Positions 16,389-24,756 of a stretch of DNA of 64,000 nucleotides are shown in pieces (the stretch's first letter is position 1; each line of letters starts with the position of its first letter). Location of the stretch: contig NZ_CP024190.1 of NCBI RefSeq assembly GCF_003391395.1, forward strand, positions 2,294,001 through 2,358,000, written 5' to 3'. The notes beneath the pieces were generated by a model that was given only the letters and a program-made list of their open reading frames with translations, was not told the DNA's origin and searched no databases. Source of the stretch: Mycobacterium marinum (GTDB lineage: Bacteria; Actinomycetota; Actinomycetes; Mycobacteriales; Mycobacteriaceae). The translations under genes and the position numbers were made by a program.

Positions 16389-19300
16389 TCATCCGGCCTT
16401 GCCGTCGGTGCCATTCTGGCCGGTCTGGCCGCCGGGGAAAATGCCAAACCCGCCGGCACCGCCGGTACCGGCCAGGCCGCCTGCCCCGACGGGTGTGCCG
16501 GTGCCGCCGTTGCCGCCGTCGCCGCCGGTGCCGCCGTCTCCGCCTTTGCCGATGCCGAGGAGTGACTGGAACTCGCCGGCGTTGCCGCCCGTGCCGCCGG
16601 CGGCCCCGTCTCCGCCTTTGCCGCCGGCACCGCCATCGGTTGCGTTGCCACCGTTGCCGCCGGTGCCGGCGTTGCCTCCAACTCCGCCGTCACCTGAGGG
16701 GAGATTGCCTAAGCTCTTGCCGCCGGTTCCGCCGGTTCCGCCCCCGCCGGACTTCCCGCCGTCGCCGCCGTTGCCGCCGCCGCTGGCGTCGGCGCCGTTC
16801 CCGCCGTCGCCGCCGACGCCGCCGGCCCCGCCGTTGCCGGCGGCCTTGGCGGCTGAGGGGGCTGCTGCGCCCTGCCCGCCTGTTCCGCCCTGCCCGCCGT
16901 TGCCGCCGTCGCCGGCATTGCCGGCGTTGCCGCCGTCGGTTGCTTGGCCGCCCTGCCCGCCGGCTCCGCCGACGCCACCGTCCCCGCCGGCCCCGCCGTC
17001 GCCGGCGGTGTCGTTGACTGTGGGGCCTGTTGCGCCCTGCCCGCCTGTTCCGCCCTGCCCGCCGGTGCCGCCGTCGCCGGCATTGCCGCCGTCGGCTGCT
17101 TGGCCGCCCAGCCCCCCGGCTCCGCCGGCCCCGCCGGTGCCGCCGGAGCTGGCTTCGAAGAGGCTTGTTGCGCCCTGCCCGCCTGTTCCGCCCTGCCCGC
17201 CGGTGCCGCCGTCGCCGGCATCGCCGCCGCCGGTTGCTTGGCCGCCCTGCCCGCCGGCTCCGCCGGTGCCACCGATGCCGCCGGGGAAGGCGGATAAGCC
17301 GCTGACGACGCCCGCACCTCCAGTGCCTCCAGTGCCTCCAGTGCCCCCGGTACCGCCGTCTTTACCGCCGATTCCGGCGCCGCCTTCGCCGCCAGCGCCG
17401 CCAGCGCCGCCAGAGGCGCCGCTGTCACCAGCGCCACCATTGCCCCCGGTGCCGCCGGTGCCGGCGTTGCCGGCGCTACCCCCGGTGCCGCCGGTCCCGG
17501 CGGTACCCCCGATTCCGCCAGTGCCGCCTGTCCCGCCGTTGCCGCCGATGGTGCCGGTACTGCCGTTGCGGCCGTCGCCGCCGGTGCCGCCCTTTCCGCC
17601 GTTGCCGCCGCTGCCGTTGGTGCCGCCGGTACCGCTGTTGCCGCCGGTGCCGCCGTCTCCGCCGGTACCGCCGGCAAAGCTGGTGGCGCTTTCGGCGCCT
17701 GTGTCGCCGGTTCCGCCGGTGCCGCCGGTTCCGCCGGTGCCGCCGGTGCCGGCGTTGCCGTTGGTGCCGCCGGTGCCGCCGGTGCCGGCCGCGCCGCCGG
17801 ATCCGGCGTTGCCGCCGTTGCCGCCGGTGGCGCCGTTGCCGCCGGCTTTGCCTAGGCCGACTCCGGAGGCGCCGTCGCCGCCGTCTCCGCCGGTGCCGCC
17901 GTTTCCGCCGTGGCCGCCGGTGCCGTTGGTGCCGCCGGGGCCGCTGTTGCCGCCGGTGCCGCCGTCGCCGCCGGTACCGCCGGCAAAGCCGCTGTCACCC
18001 ACGGCGCCCTTGTCGCCGGCGCCGCCGTTGCCGCCGGTGCCGCCGGTGCCGCCGGTGCCGGCGCTGCCGTTGGTGCCGCCGGTGCCGCCGGTGCCGGCCG
18101 CGCCGCCGGATCCGGCGTTGCCGCCGTTGCCGCCGGTGGCGCCGTTGCCGCCGGCTTTGCCTAGGCCGACTCCGGAGGCGCCGTCGCCGCCGTCTCCGCC
18201 GGTGCCGCCGTTTCCGCCGTGGCCGCCGGTGCCGTTGGTGCCGCCGGGGCCGCTGTTGCCGCCGGTGCCGCCGTCGCCGCCGGTACCGCCGGCAAAGCCG
18301 CTGTCACCCACGGCGCCCTTGTCGCCGGCACCGCCGTTGCCGCCGGTGCCGCCGGTTCCGCCGGTGCCGGCGCTGCCGTTGGTGCCGCCGGTGCCGCCGG
18401 TGCCGGCCGCGCCGCCGGATCCGGCGTTGCCGCCGTTGCCGCCGGTAGCGCCGTTGCCGCCGGCTTTGCCTAGGCCGACTCCGGAGGCGCCGTCGCCGCC
18501 GTCGCCACCGGTGCCGCCGTTTCCGCCGTGGCCGCCGGTGCCGTTGGTGCCGCCGGGGCCGCTGTTGCCGCCCTTGCCGCCGGCACCGCCGGGTCCGCCA
18601 TCGCTGCCATCGCCGCCGGTTCCGCCGTTGCCGCCGGCACCGCCGTTGCCGCCGGTGCCGGCGTTGCCGGTGCTGTCGCCGGTGCCGCTCAGGCCTCCCG
18701 CGCCAGCGTTGCCACCGGCCCCGCCTTCGCCGCCGTTTCCGCCGGCTTGGGCTAAGCCGCCGGCCGCGCCGTCGCCGCCTTTGCCACCGTTCCCGCCGGA
18801 TCCGCCCGTGCCGGGTTCACCGAATTGACCGGCGTTACCGCCGCCGCCGCCGGCGCCCCCGTTGCCGCCGGTGTGGCCGCTGCCCGCCGCGTCACCGGCG
18901 GCTCCGGCGGCGCCGTTGCCGCCGTTGCCGCCGTTGCCGCCGTTGCCGCCGTTGCCGAATTGGCCGGCGTCTCCGCCCTTGCCGCCAGACCCGCCGTCTT
19001 GGTCGGAGGTGGCGGGACTAAAGCCGTCTCCGCCCTTGCCGCCGTGGCCGGCCGCGGTGGTGGGGGTGTTGCCAGTGGTACCGGGTGCACCGGTGCGGGA
19101 TCCGTTGCCACCGGCGCCGCCGGCCCCGCCGGCTCCCGGGTTGGCGCCGTTGCCGCCGGTCCCGCCGTTGGGGTTGCTAGCGTCGCCGTTGCCGCCGGCC
19201 CCGCCGTTGCCCGCGAGTCCGCCGGTGCCGCCATTACCGCCATCGCCGCCGGCGCCGGTGGTACCCGCATGGCCGAACAGGCCACCTTGGCCTCCCGCGC

Positions 19301-20258
19301 CGCCGGCTCCAGCGTTACCGCCAGCGCCGCCACCGCCGCCGTCGCCCGCGTTGCCGCCAGTGCCGCCAGGGGTCGTGGCGGCCAGCCCGTCGCCACCGGT
19401 GCCGCCGGCGCCGCCGGCCCCGCCGGTGCCGCCGGCCCCGCCCTCGCCGCCGGCGCCGAACAGCAGCCCGCCTTTGCCGCCGGCCCCGCCGACGCCGCCG
19501 GTACCGCCGTCGGTTCCGGCTAGTCCGGTTTGGCCCGCACCACCGTTGGCGCCAGCAACGCCGCTAGCGCCGGTGCCGCCGGTGCCGCCGTCACCGCCGT
19601 GGCCGAAGAGGAACCCGCCGTTGCCGCCGGCTCCGCCGGCCGCCCCGGTCCCGCCAACGGCTCCGGTCCCGCCGATGCCGCCGTTGCCTCCGGCGCCGAA
19701 GAGGACGGCGTTGCCGCCTTTTCCGCCGGCCGCGCCGGTTCCGCCGATGCCGCCGGCGCCGCCGGAGCCGATCAGTCCGGCGGCCCCGCCGGCGCCGCCG
19801 GCCTGGCCTGCTGCGCCGGAACCGCCGGCGCCGCCGTTGCCGATCAGCAGGCCCCCGTCACCGCCGGCCTGCCCGGTGCCTGGGGCCCCGCTGGCGCCGT
19901 TGCCGATCAGCGGGCGTCCCAACAGTGCTTGGGTGGGTCCGTTGATCAGGTCTAGCACCGGTTGCAGGGGTGCGGCTCCGGTGGCCTCGGCGCTGGCGTA
20001 CGTCTGTGCTGCGCCGGACAGGCTGCGCACGAACTGGTCGTGGAACCGCGCCATTTGGGCGCTCAGGGCCTGATATTGCTGGGCGTGGTTGCCGAACAGT
20101 TCGGCGATGGCCGCCGAAATCTCATCGGCGGCCGCGGCCGCGATAGCGCTGGTTGGGATCGCCGCGGCGGCATTGGCGGCGGTGATGGCCGAGCCGATCC
20201 CGTCCATATCCGCGGCCGCGGCGGCCACGATCTCCGGTGCAATGGCTAGGTAGGACAT
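16389..20258 (-). CDS. PE_PGRS family protein with three 309-bp internal repeats
   Basis: A 1289-residue PE_PGRS protein. The PE domain occupies residues 1-100 (PE at 8-9 in MSYLAIAPEIV), followed by a linker with GRPLIGNGASG and then more than 1100 residues of Gly-Gly-Asn/Thr/Ala repeats to a PGGQTGQNG tail. GGAGGAG precedes the ATG. PE domains direct ESX-5 dependent export to the cell surface. M. tuberculosis has no PE_PGRS gene between dxs and the RNase D-like gene, so this is an insertion or lineage-specific gain. Part of the repeat is three near-identical 103-residue units. Function unknown. Confidence 0.95.
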   Translation of the reverse strand: MSYLAIAPEIVAAAAADMDGIGSAITAANAAAAIPTSAIAAAAADEISAAIAELFGNHAQQYQALSAQMARFHDQFVRSLSGAAQTYASAEATGAAPLQPVLDLINGPTQALLGRPLIGNGASGAPGTGQAGGDGGLLIGNGGAGGSGAAGQAGGAGGAAGLIGSGGAGGIGGTGAAGGKGGNAVLFGAGGNGGIGGTGAVGGTGAAGGAGGNGGFLFGHGGDGGTGGTGASGVAGANGGAGQTGLAGTDGGTGGVGGAGGKGGLLFGAGGEGGAGGTGGAGGAGGTGGDGLAATTPGGTGGNAGDGGGGGAGGNAGAGGAGGQGGLFGHAGTTGAGGDGGNGGTGGLAGNGGAGGNGDASNPNGGTGGNGANPGAGGAGGAGGNGSRTGAPGTTGNTPTTAAGHGGKGGDGFSPATSDQDGGSGGKGGDAGQFGNGGNGGNGGNGGNGAAGAAGDAAGSGHTGGNGGAGGGGGNAGQFGEPGTGGSGGNGGKGGDGAAGGLAQAGGNGGEGGAGGNAGAGGLSGTGDSTGNAGTGGNGGAGGNGGTGGDGSDGGPGGAGGKGGNSGPGGTNGTGGHGGNGGTGGDGGDGASGVGLGKAGGNGATGGNGGNAGSGGAAGTGGTGGTNGSAGTGGTGGTGGNGGAGDKGAVGDSGFAGGTGGDGGTGGNSGPGGTNGTGGHGGNGGTGGDGGDGASGVGLGKAGGNGATGGNGGNAGSGGAAGTGGTGGTNGSAGTGGTGGTGGNGGAGDKGAVGDSGFAGGTGGDGGTGGNSGPGGTNGTGGHGGNGGTGGDGGDGASGVGLGKAGGNGATGGNGGNAGSGGAAGTGGTGGTNGNAGTGGTGGTGGTGGTGDTGAESATSFAGGTGGDGGTGGNSGTGGTNGSGGNGGKGGTGGDGRNGSTGTIGGNGGTGGTGGIGGTAGTGGTGGSAGNAGTGGTGGNGGAGDSGASGGAGGAGGEGGAGIGGKDGGTGGTGGTGGTGGAGVVSGLSAFPGGIGGTGGAGGQGGQATGGGDAGDGGTGGQGGTGGQGATSLFEASSGGTGGAGGAGGLGGQAADGGNAGDGGTGGQGGTGGQGATGPTVNDTAGDGGAGGDGGVGGAGGQGGQATDGGNAGNAGDGGNGGQGGTGGQGAAAPSAAKAAGNGGAGGVGGDGGNGADASGGGNGGDGGKSGGGGTGGTGGKSLGNLPSGDGGVGGNAGTGGNGGNATDGGAGGKGGDGAAGGTGGNAGEFQSLLGIGKGGDGGTGGDGGNGGTGTPVGAGGLAGTGGAGGFGIFPGGQTGQNGTDGKAG
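17610..18560 (-). repeat. Three tandem 309-bp repeats inside the PE_PGRS gene
   Basis: Landmark CAAAGC occurs at 17675, 17984 and 18293, exactly 309 bp apart, and surrounding sequence is nearly identical between the second and third units with more differences in the first. Each unit encodes 103 residues, so copy number change keeps the frame. End positions are approximate because flanking PGRS sequence is itself repetitive. Confidence 0.85.
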
Positions 20259-20859
20259 CAGGTTTCTCCTCCGAACTCAAACAACAACGCAGGCTTGAGG
20301 CAGCGCGGTCGACAAATGCTGACCGCGCCCTGAAAAACACCGGACGGCCGAATGGTTTCCGCACGGTCGGGCGACAGCGATCGCACCCGGTCTCGAACCG
20401 AAGGTTCCTTGTCGGCAATGTCTCGGGCTGCCGGAAATTCGCTGTGAACCGTGCCGTCCATTACATGAGAAAGAGTTCTTTTCCGGCCCTTCGGCAGACT
20501 CTCGCAGCGACTGGTTGCGCTGCTGTCGACCAGCGCTACTGCGTAGCAACAGGGAGTTCTCGGCGTGGAACCACACATCTGCCTCGCTTGCCATTCACAT
20601 GGAATGTGGTGGGAATTAGATTGGACGAATGTACGCCAATGTGTAGCTATTTCCACTAATTTGAGCACTTTTCTTAAGTCATTCACTGCTGAATTTCTGA
20701 CAGGAAATTAATTCTCTATGGAGTTAATTCGGATGCGGTTGCTGCAGTTGTAATTCACCACGTCTAAATTAATCGCTTTGTCTATTGAAATTCGAAATGT
20801 GCCGCACCGTCCTACGGCTTCGCTCACCCGCGCCTCGACGTCCCCCGGCCCTGCTGGGG
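20259..20859. other. Gene-free region upstream of the PE_PGRS gene
   Basis: No supported gene. The part from about 20600 to 20800 is markedly richer in A and T than the surroundings (for example runs such as GAAATTAATTC), a pattern also seen upstream of the other two PE_PGRS genes in this window. It probably holds the PE_PGRS promoter and 5' leader on the minus strand. Open frames here are short, overlap each other and resemble no family I know. Confidence 0.6.
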
Positions 20860-20958
20860 ATGGCAGCCCTAGGCTTCCGGCGCTGGTGCCGCCCGCTCCG
20901 GCGCCGCCGTTTCCGCCGGCCAGGCCCGCGCCGACGCCGGAACCGCCGTTGCCACCTT
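20860..20958 (-). pseudogene. Relic of a PE_PGRS C-terminal region
   Basis: On the minus strand this stretch reads as PGRS sequence (GNGGSGVGAGLAGGNGGAGA, then GGTSAG), with no start codon or PE domain. It abuts the dxs fragment directly at about 20958. The reading continues to a non-PGRS tail before an unclear end. It looks like the tail of a second PE_PGRS gene cut off when the dxs copy was joined to it. Confidence 0.6.
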
Positions 20959-21799
20959 GTGGCCATCACCGCGGCCATGCCGGGGCCGACCGGGCTGACG
21001 GCGTTCGGGCAGCGCTTTCCGGACCGCCTGTTCGATGTCGGCATTGCCGAGCAACATGCGATCACGTCGGCAGCTGGGCTGGCGATGGGTGGGATGCACC
21101 CGGTAGTGGCGACCTATTCGACGTTCCTCAACCGGGCAGTCGACCAGTTGAGGATGGATGTGGCGCTGCACCAGCTGCCCGTCACCATGGTGCTCGACCG
21201 GGCAGGGATCACCGGTTCGGATGGTCCGGTCCACAACGGCATGCGGGATTTGTCGATGCTGGGCATCGTCCCCGGAATGCGGGTAGCCGCGCCCAGGGAT
21301 GCCACCCGGTTGCGCGAGGAACTGGGGGATGCGCTCGAGGTCAGCGATGGTCCGACGGCTTTGTGATTCCCCAAAGGTGACGTCGGTGACGATATTCCGG
21401 CTTTGGAGCGGCGCGGAGACGTCGATGGCGCTGGCGGTGGCCAAGCGGCTACACAACCAGGGCATCGGGGTGACGGTGATCGACCCACGCTGGGTGTTGC
21501 CCGTCCCCGACGCGGTGCTCGAATTGGCGGTGGCGCACAAGCTGCTGGTGACCCTCGAAGGCAACGGGGTCAACCGGGGGACCGGGTCAGCGGTGTCGGC
21601 AGCGCTGCGGCGTGCCGAGATCGACCTGCCGTGTCGCGATGTGGGCCTGCCGCAGGATTTCTTCGATCACGCGTCGCGTGGCGAGGTGTTGGCCGACTTG
21701 GGGCTCACCGACCAGGATGTCGCCCGCCGCATCACCGGCTGGGTTGCCGCGCTGGGTTCCAGCGTTGCCGAAACCGAGATCACCGAACAGCTCGACTAG
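20959..21799 (+). pseudogene. Truncated, disrupted second copy of dxs (3' half)
   Basis: Corresponds to dxs codons from about 335 to the end and lacks the whole N-terminal thiamine-binding half. Two lesions are visible: a TGA at 21364-21366 where dxs1 has CGG (GPTAL followed by FPKGD), and a deletion of roughly 70 bp near 21417 that shifts the frame, after which SMALAVAKRL resumes and continues to the proper C-terminus. Most differences from dxs1 are synonymous, suggesting long purifying selection before decay. Its stop overlaps the RNase D-like gene stop by four bases, the arrangement expected at the ancestral dxs 3' end. Confidence 0.92.
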
Positions 21800-23103
21800 C
21801 GGGCGCCCGGTTCGGTCTCGGGTTCGGCGGCATTGGCCAGCGCCGCGGCCAGGGCGGGTACCACCAGCTCACGCTGCCAGACCCGGGCTTGCCCGGTGGC
21901 CAAGAATTCATCGATGGTGCTGGCTATCTCGGCGGCGGCCACCGGTGCCCAGTCCCAGCACAGGCGCCGCACCAGCTCGGGCGTGACCAGGTTCTCCGTC
22001 GGCACTCCCACCGAATCCGACACCTCGGACAACGCCGCGCGGGCGGCCTCCAGGCGCGCGGCAGCTTCGGGTTTGCGTCGGCTCCACCGCGCCGGAACGG
22101 GCGGCCCATTGGAGGGTTCGGCCACTTCCGGCGGATGCTGGCTCTTGCGCGCGACGTCGAGGGCCCCGAGCCACATCGTCGCGTTACGGCGCTGGTTGCG
22201 CCCGCCGAACACCGGCAATGACACCAGGTCTTCGACCGACTTCGGGTCGGCGAGGGCGGCATCGATGATCGCCGAGTCCGGCAGAATCCGGCGGGGTGCG
22301 ATGTCACGACGCTCGGCGATGCGGTCTCTGGTTATCCACAACTCGCGAACGGCGGCCAGACCTCGCCGGTCACGCACTTTGTGGATCCCCGAGGTTCGCC
22401 GCCAGCGGTCCGGTTTGGCGGTCGCCGGCACCCAACGTGATTCGAACGTCCGCAGATACTCGAATTCTTGCGCGGCCCAGTCGGATTTACCTTGCTCGGC
22501 CAGCACCCCCGAGATCGCCGAGCGCAGCTCGATGAGCAACTCCACGTCCAACGCGGCGTAGTTGAGCCAGTCCGACGGCAGCGGACGCTTGGACCAGTCG
22601 GCGGCGCCGTGGCCTTTGACCAGCCCCATGCCGAGCAGCCGCTCGACCATGGTCGCCAGGTTCACCCGGTCGTACCCGGCCAATCGCCCCGCCAGTTCGG
22701 TGTCGTACAACGCCGACGGACGCATCCCAACCTCGGCCAGACAGGGCAGGTCCTGGTCGGCCGAGTGCAGGATCCACTCGTCTTTGGCCAGCACTTCGGC
22801 CAGCGGTTGCAGCACGGTCAGCGGGTCACCGCCGTGGCTGACCGGGTCGATCAGCACCGTTCCGGCGCCGGCCCGCCGGATCTGGATCAGATAGGCCCGA
22901 TTGGAGTAACGAAAGCCCGATGCGCGCTCGGCGTCGACGGCAAAGGGGCCGCTGCCGCGGTCCAGGAGTGTCGCGGCCGCCTCGATCTGGCCAGCGGTCA
23001 CGGAGAGTTCCGGAACCCCGCTCGCCGGGCTCAGCAGGGGAGTGGCTTCGGGTGCTGTGCCCTCCGGCGGTTCGTTCCCCTCAGGAGATAGGGCTGAGCA
23101 CAT
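21796..23103 (-). CDS. RNase D-like 3'-5' exonuclease with HRDC domain (Rv2681-like)
   Basis: A 435-residue DEDD-superfamily nuclease. The exonuclease domain spans about residues 40-200: VDAERASGF holds the first acidic pair, LHSADQDLPCL the second motif, and YAALDVELL the third, all consistent with two-metal catalysis. An HRDC domain follows (about 230-310, with VRELWITRDRIAERRDI). Probably processes or degrades RNA. Begins two bases after the DUF3000 stop and is co-transcribed with it. The length is close to M. tuberculosis Rv2681. Confidence 0.9.
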   Translation of the reverse strand: MCSALSPEGNEPPEGTAPEATPLLSPASGVPELSVTAGQIEAAATLLDRGSGPFAVDAERASGFRYSNRAYLIQIRRAGAGTVLIDPVSHGGDPLTVLQPLAEVLAKDEWILHSADQDLPCLAEVGMRPSALYDTELAGRLAGYDRVNLATMVERLLGMGLVKGHGAADWSKRPLPSDWLNYAALDVELLIELRSAISGVLAEQGKSDWAAQEFEYLRTFESRWVPATAKPDRWRRTSGIHKVRDRRGLAAVRELWITRDRIAERRDIAPRRILPDSAIIDAALADPKSVEDLVSLPVFGGRNQRRNATMWLGALDVARKSQHPPEVAEPSNGPPVPARWSRRKPEAAARLEAARAALSEVSDSVGVPTENLVTPELVRRLCWDWAPVAAAEIASTIDEFLATGQARVWQRELVVPALAAALANAAEPETEPGAR

Positions 23104-23104
23104 A

Positions 23105-23686
23105 TCAGGCGCGCGACCTCGAGCCCAGGTCGACGACCCCGGCCGGCGGCAGGCCCGCGGCGTGCTCGAGGACAGCGCAGAACGCCTCGACGTGGCTGCC
23201 TAGATCGGGTGTGGTCGCCGTCCACGACGCTCGTAGCTCGAGCTGATGGGCGCGCGGCGGTCCGGAGATGTCGCCGTAGCGCACCGATGTGGTGGCGGTG
23301 ACGGTGCCGCCGAGCGCGGTCACGTGTTCGGTGCGTGATTCCAGCGCCTCCACCAGCCAACTCCACGCCACTTCCGGTAGCAGCGGATCGATCGCCTCGT
23401 GCGAGTCCAGATCGGCCTGAATGTAGGCAACCAGGCGAATGGTGCCGTCCCACGCATCAGAACCATCAGGGTCATAGAGCAGAATCAGCCGTCCGAAAGC
23501 GTCGCCTTCGGATCGTTCGGGCACGATGTCGAGCTCGGGATGCTTGACTTCGGCCCCCAGGGCATAGCTGTACGGGGCCAGCCGCTGTGGCGGGCGGATG
23601 GGGCCGAGTTCAATCTCGGGCCGCACGGTGACAGCGTTCATCGCCGCTACCGCCTCGCGGAAAGGGGTCGGTTCGGCTGAGGTCAC
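23105..23686 (-). CDS. DUF3000 protein (Rv2680-like)
   Basis: A 193-residue soluble protein of actinobacterial family DUF3000, with the conserved stretch around RPPQRLAPYSYALGAEV and a WSWLVEALE helix. GTG 23686 is preferred because GAGGAG lies eight bases upstream; a TTG 42 bases earlier would span a small inverted repeat and lacks a site. It is the first gene of a two-gene unit with the RNase D-like nuclease, a conserved pairing that suggests a shared RNA-related role, but no function is known. Confidence 0.8.
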   Translation of the reverse strand: MTSAEPTPFREAVAAMNAVTVRPEIELGPIRPPQRLAPYSYALGAEVKHPELDIVPERSEGDAFGRLILLYDPDGSDAWDGTIRLVAYIQADLDSHEAIDPLLPEVAWSWLVEALESRTEHVTALGGTVTATTSVRYGDISGPPRAHQLELRASWTATTPDLGSHVEAFCAVLEHAAGLPPAGVVDLGSRSRA

Positions 23687-23703
23687 AAGCGCCGCTCCTC
23701 TCC

Positions 23704-23715
23704 CCCGCAAGCGGG
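23704..23715. repeat. Short inverted repeat (CCCGC-AA-GCGGG)
   Basis: Five-base arms around AA, embedded in CTCCCCCGCAAGCGGGAGG, immediately upstream of the DUF3000 gene start and followed by GTGCCCCCC. It could be a copy of a short interspersed mycobacterial element or a leader hairpin affecting the DUF3000 message. Confidence 0.4.
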
Positions 23716-23824
23716 AGGTGCCCCCCAATCGCTGCGCCCCGTCTTATCGTCGGCGCGGTTCACAGAATTCGACGGTAGACCCATCGGTCGACACGCGGGG
23801 ACAGGCGCGCCGTTTCGTCGCCGG

Positions 23825-24634
23825 CTAGGGCCCCTCGGTGCGGTCGGTAAACCGGGCGGGACGCTTCTGCCGGTGCGCGGCCAGGCCTTCCTGCACGTCG
23901 GGGCCGGTGAACCCGAGAAACTCCAGGCCAAGCGACGTTTCGAAGGTCGGCCCGAACATCCGGTACCAGTGATTGAGGCTGCGCTTGGTCCAGCGGATCG
24001 CGTTTTGCGCCCCCTGCCCCAGATTCTCGGCCAGCCGGGTGGCGGTGGGCAGCACCTCATCGTCATCGACGCACGTCGAGACCAGGCCGATGCGTTCAGC
24101 TTCTTCGCCGGACAGTGTCTCGCAGGTGAGTAGGTAGTACTTGGCCTTGGCCATGCCGACCAGCAGCGGCCAGCAGATGGCGGCGTGGTCACCGGCCGCC
24201 ACCCCGAGCTTGGTGTGGCCGTCGATGATTTTCGCGGTTGCGCTTGCCACCGAGATATCGGCGAGCAGCGCTACCACCAGACCGGCGCCAACGGCCGGGC
24301 CGCGAATCGCCGAAACCACCGGCTTGTCGAGGTTGACCAGGTTGAGCACCAGGTCACGGGCCTCGCGCATGATGCGGATTCGGGCTTCGTAGTCGCCGAT
24401 CGTTTCGTCGATGAGCTCAAAACTGCCCCCGGACGAAAACGCTTTGCCCTCACCACGAACCAGCACCACCCGCACGTCGGGGTCACGGTCGATCACCGGC
24501 CAGACGTCGGCGAGGTCGCGGTGCATCTGCGGTCCGACCGAATTCAGCCCGGGGGAGTCCAGCACCAGATTCAGCACGCCGTGCTCACTCGGCTCGAAGC
24601 GAAGGCTGGGGAAATCTTGGTAGGTGAGTGGCAT
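23825..24634 (-). CDS. echA15: Crotonase-family protein EchA15, catalytic glutamates replaced
   Basis: A 269-residue enoyl-CoA hydratase/isomerase superfamily member; AGGAG precedes the ATG by six bases. The oxyanion-hole block (GKAFSSGGSF) and RGPAVGAGLVVAL loop are intact, so it should bind an acyl-CoA. Aligning GHTKLGVAAGDH and KAKYYLLTCETLSGEEAERIGLV with the rat hydratase places His and Tyr where catalytic Glu144 and Glu164 lie, so classical hydratase activity is doubtful; isomerase, hydrolase or decarboxylase chemistry is possible. Located between a nuclease unit and the divergent hemE operon. Confidence 0.85.
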   Translation of the reverse strand: MPLTYQDFPSLRFEPSEHGVLNLVLDSPGLNSVGPQMHRDLADVWPVIDRDPDVRVVLVRGEGKAFSSGGSFELIDETIGDYEARIRIMREARDLVLNLVNLDKPVVSAIRGPAVGAGLVVALLADISVASATAKIIDGHTKLGVAAGDHAAICWPLLVGMAKAKYYLLTCETLSGEEAERIGLVSTCVDDDEVLPTATRLAENLGQGAQNAIRWTKRSLNHWYRMFGPTFETSLGLEFLGFTGPDVQEGLAAHRQKRPARFTDRTEGP

Positions 24635-24756
24635 GCGGCGCTCCTGACCGTTGCTGGTTGCCAGCTGGTTGCCGTCGTGATGTTACGCAGCGGCCCGATA
24701 GCCTGCGGGGCCGCCCAAACCGCCTCATGGCAGCCCTCATGGCAGCATTGAGGCCG

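Noticed and set aside
17610..18560. Possible CRISPR array because of regular repeats
   Set aside because: The period is 309 bp, repeats are translated and contiguous, and there are no unique spacers or cas genes.
16375..20249. Very long proline- and alanine-rich open frames on the plus strand
   Set aside because: They are antisense to the PE_PGRS gene; the GC-rich Gly-Gly repeats force Pro and Ala codons on the opposite strand, with no start signals.
20785..21366. Plus-strand open frame treated as an intact small transketolase-like gene
   Set aside because: It is the first half of a dxs pseudogene whose frame ends at a TGA replacing CGG, with non-dxs sequence before it.
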